Assembly: GCA_900553205.1 (NCBI GenBank)
Contig: USCK01000128.1
Location: forward strand, 1-5,353
Reading direction: 5' to 3'
Length of the DNA: 5,353 nucleotides
Source: an uncultured bacterium
GTDB lineage: Bacteria > Cyanobacteriota > Vampirovibrionia > Gastranaerophilales > Gastranaerophilaceae
Positions 4,435 through 5,353 of the stretch are shown one piece after another. The position numbers were made by a program, and so were the translations under genes. Position 1 is the first letter of the stretch. Every line of letters begins with the position of its first letter. Below the pieces are notes generated by a model. The model was not told the origin of the DNA. It searched no databases and worked only from the letters and a program-made list of their open reading frames with translations.

Positions 4435-5353
4435 TTATTCACCTTCGGCAACAAATTGAACGCCGAATTTAGTACGGAACAAATATTTAACGGTATCACC
4501 TTGAATTTCGTGCATCATTGTATTGAACAAATCATACGCTTCACGTTTATATTCAATAAGTGGGTCTTTTTGCCCGTAAGCACGAAGTCCTATACCATCT
4601 TTTAGTATATCAATATTATGCAAATGGTCAATCCATTTGTTATCAACAACTCTTAACAAAATGTCTTTTTCGATATGGCGCATAACATTGTCATCTGCAT
4701 AAAGTTCTTCAGGTTCTCGGTCTTGATTATATTCTCTCATTACATCGTTGTAGAAGGTGATAACTTCTTTTTCGTGGTCACGATAAGCGTTCATCATTGC
4801 TTCTTTCAACTTGTCATACATTTCCTCGTATCTCATAGATTTGATGTCATCAACCTTAATATAATCAAGTTGTGGAATAATCGAATGAAGTTCTTTAACC
4901 ATTGTTACCAAATCATCATAGATATATTCGTCAACAGGCATTTCAGGTGTGATATAGCTTTGAAGCAGTCTTTCAAGTTCACGCTCCATCATGTATGTAA
5001 TATCTTCTGTAAGGTTCTTTTCCGTAAGAACTCGTTTTCTTTGTGCATAGAATTTTTCACGCTGAATGTTCATAACATCGTCATACTCAAGTACATTCTT
5101 ACGAATATCAAAATGGTATGTTTCAACTTTTCTTTGTGCTGACTGAATTTGTTTTGTAATTAGTCCTGATTCAATCGCCATATTTTCTTCTACATTCATC
5201 ATATTCATCAAGGAAACAAGTTTATCCCCACCGAATATTCTCATCAAGTTATCTTCCAATGATAAGAAGAATCTTGTAGAACCGGGGTCACCTTGTCTTG
5301 CTGCACGACCTCTAAGCTGGTTATCAATACGTCTTGATTCATGGCGTTCCGTA
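4435..5353 (-). CDS. secA: SecA preprotein translocase ATPase, C-terminal part (5' end outside the window)
   Basis: The last 305 residues of SecA are visible; the whole protein is usually 800-950. SecA is the cytosolic and membrane-bound motor that pushes preproteins through SecYEG using ATP. The fragment opens with the end of nucleotide-binding fold 2, including helicase motif VI: HESRRIDNQLRGRAARQGDPG, split as residues 4-11 and 12-24, where 'GRAARQ' replaces the common GRSGRQ. The helical scaffold follows (about 50-95, with HFDIRKNVLEYDDVMN), then the wing domain. The two-helix finger region (about 225-290) holds WIDHLHNIDILKDGIGLR, then AYGQKDPLIEYKRE with the fingertip tyrosine. The protein stops at VQFVAEGE and has no C-terminal CxC zinc tail, so the SecB-binding element is absent. 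No terminator lies between its TAA and the antisense promoter. Confidence 0.97.
   Translation of the reverse strand, partial: TERHESRRIDNQLRGRAARQGDPGSTRFFLSLEDNLMRIFGGDKLVSLMNMMNVEENMAIESGLITKQIQSAQRKVETYHFDIRKNVLEYDDVMNIQREKFYAQRKRVLTEKNLTEDITYMMERELERLLQSYITPEMPVDEYIYDDLVTMVKELHSIIPQLDYIKVDDIKSMRYEEMYDKLKEAMMNAYRDHEKEVITFYNDVMREYNQDREPEELYADDNVMRHIEKDILLRVVDNKWIDHLHNIDILKDGIGLRAYGQKDPLIEYKREAYDLFNTMMHEIQGDTVKYLFRTKFGVQFVAEGE

Noticed and set aside
4675..5142. Plus-strand 155-codon open frame
   Set aside because: It is antisense to conserved SecA sequence, and its F/I/V/H-rich translation reflects the complement of SecA codons; no promoter or ribosome site supports it.

Overview
This is an AT-rich chromosomal window, apparently from a diderm bacterium: it encodes an OmpA-type peptidoglycan-binding protein next to a 3-TM proton-channel protein. 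The gene mix (secA, a PilZ c-di-GMP receptor, a UPF0210 protein and short lineage-type hypotheticals) and the protein style fit a gut Gastranaerophilales/Melainabacteria-like genome. That placement is an impression and cannot be proven from the sequence. No rRNA, tRNA, CRISPR array, IS element or transposase is visible.

Layout. All long genes lie on the minus strand. From right to left in coordinates, which is the order of transcription, they are: the C-terminal third of secA (4435-5353, 5' end outside the window); a 395-bp intergenic region; a small winged-helix regulator (3719-4039); a YcgR-like PilZ protein (2970-3623); an 85-aa conserved-looking small protein (2648-2905); and a compact three-gene operon. 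That operon is a ZorA/ExbB/MotA-like membrane protein (1665-2570), a ZorB/MotB-like OmpA protein (898-1656) and a UPF0210/DUF711 protein (1-914, 3' end outside the window). The ZorA-like stop codon overlaps the ZorB-like Shine-Dalgarno, and the ZorB-like and UPF0210 genes overlap by 17 bp, so the three are probably translated together.

The most interesting region is 4149-4424, between secA and the winged-helix gene. On the plus strand there is an extended -10 promoter, a structured leader that can mask the Shine-Dalgarno, and a strong Shine-Dalgarno. These precede a 24-codon ORF (4256-4330) for a single hydrophobic helix with lysines near both ends, followed by a long 3' hairpin. On the minus strand a near-consensus promoter (TTGACA, 17 bp, AATAAT) fires back into this unit. 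It meets a hairpin plus U-rich tract inside the small ORF, giving a predicted antisense RNA of about 125 nt. This is the architecture of a type I toxin-antitoxin locus (toxic membrane peptide plus cis-antisense RNA). I do not recognise the peptide as a member of a named family, so it is a good candidate for an undescribed system.

How the genes may work together. The ZorAB-like pair should form an inner-membrane, ion-driven 5:2-type motor anchored to peptidoglycan. The ZorC, ZorD or ZorE effectors of Zorya anti-phage defence are not in the window, so its job is open. The PilZ protein suggests c-di-GMP control of an envelope or motility process. The winged-helix gene lies divergently from the peptide transcription unit and has an operator-like palindrome in front of it.
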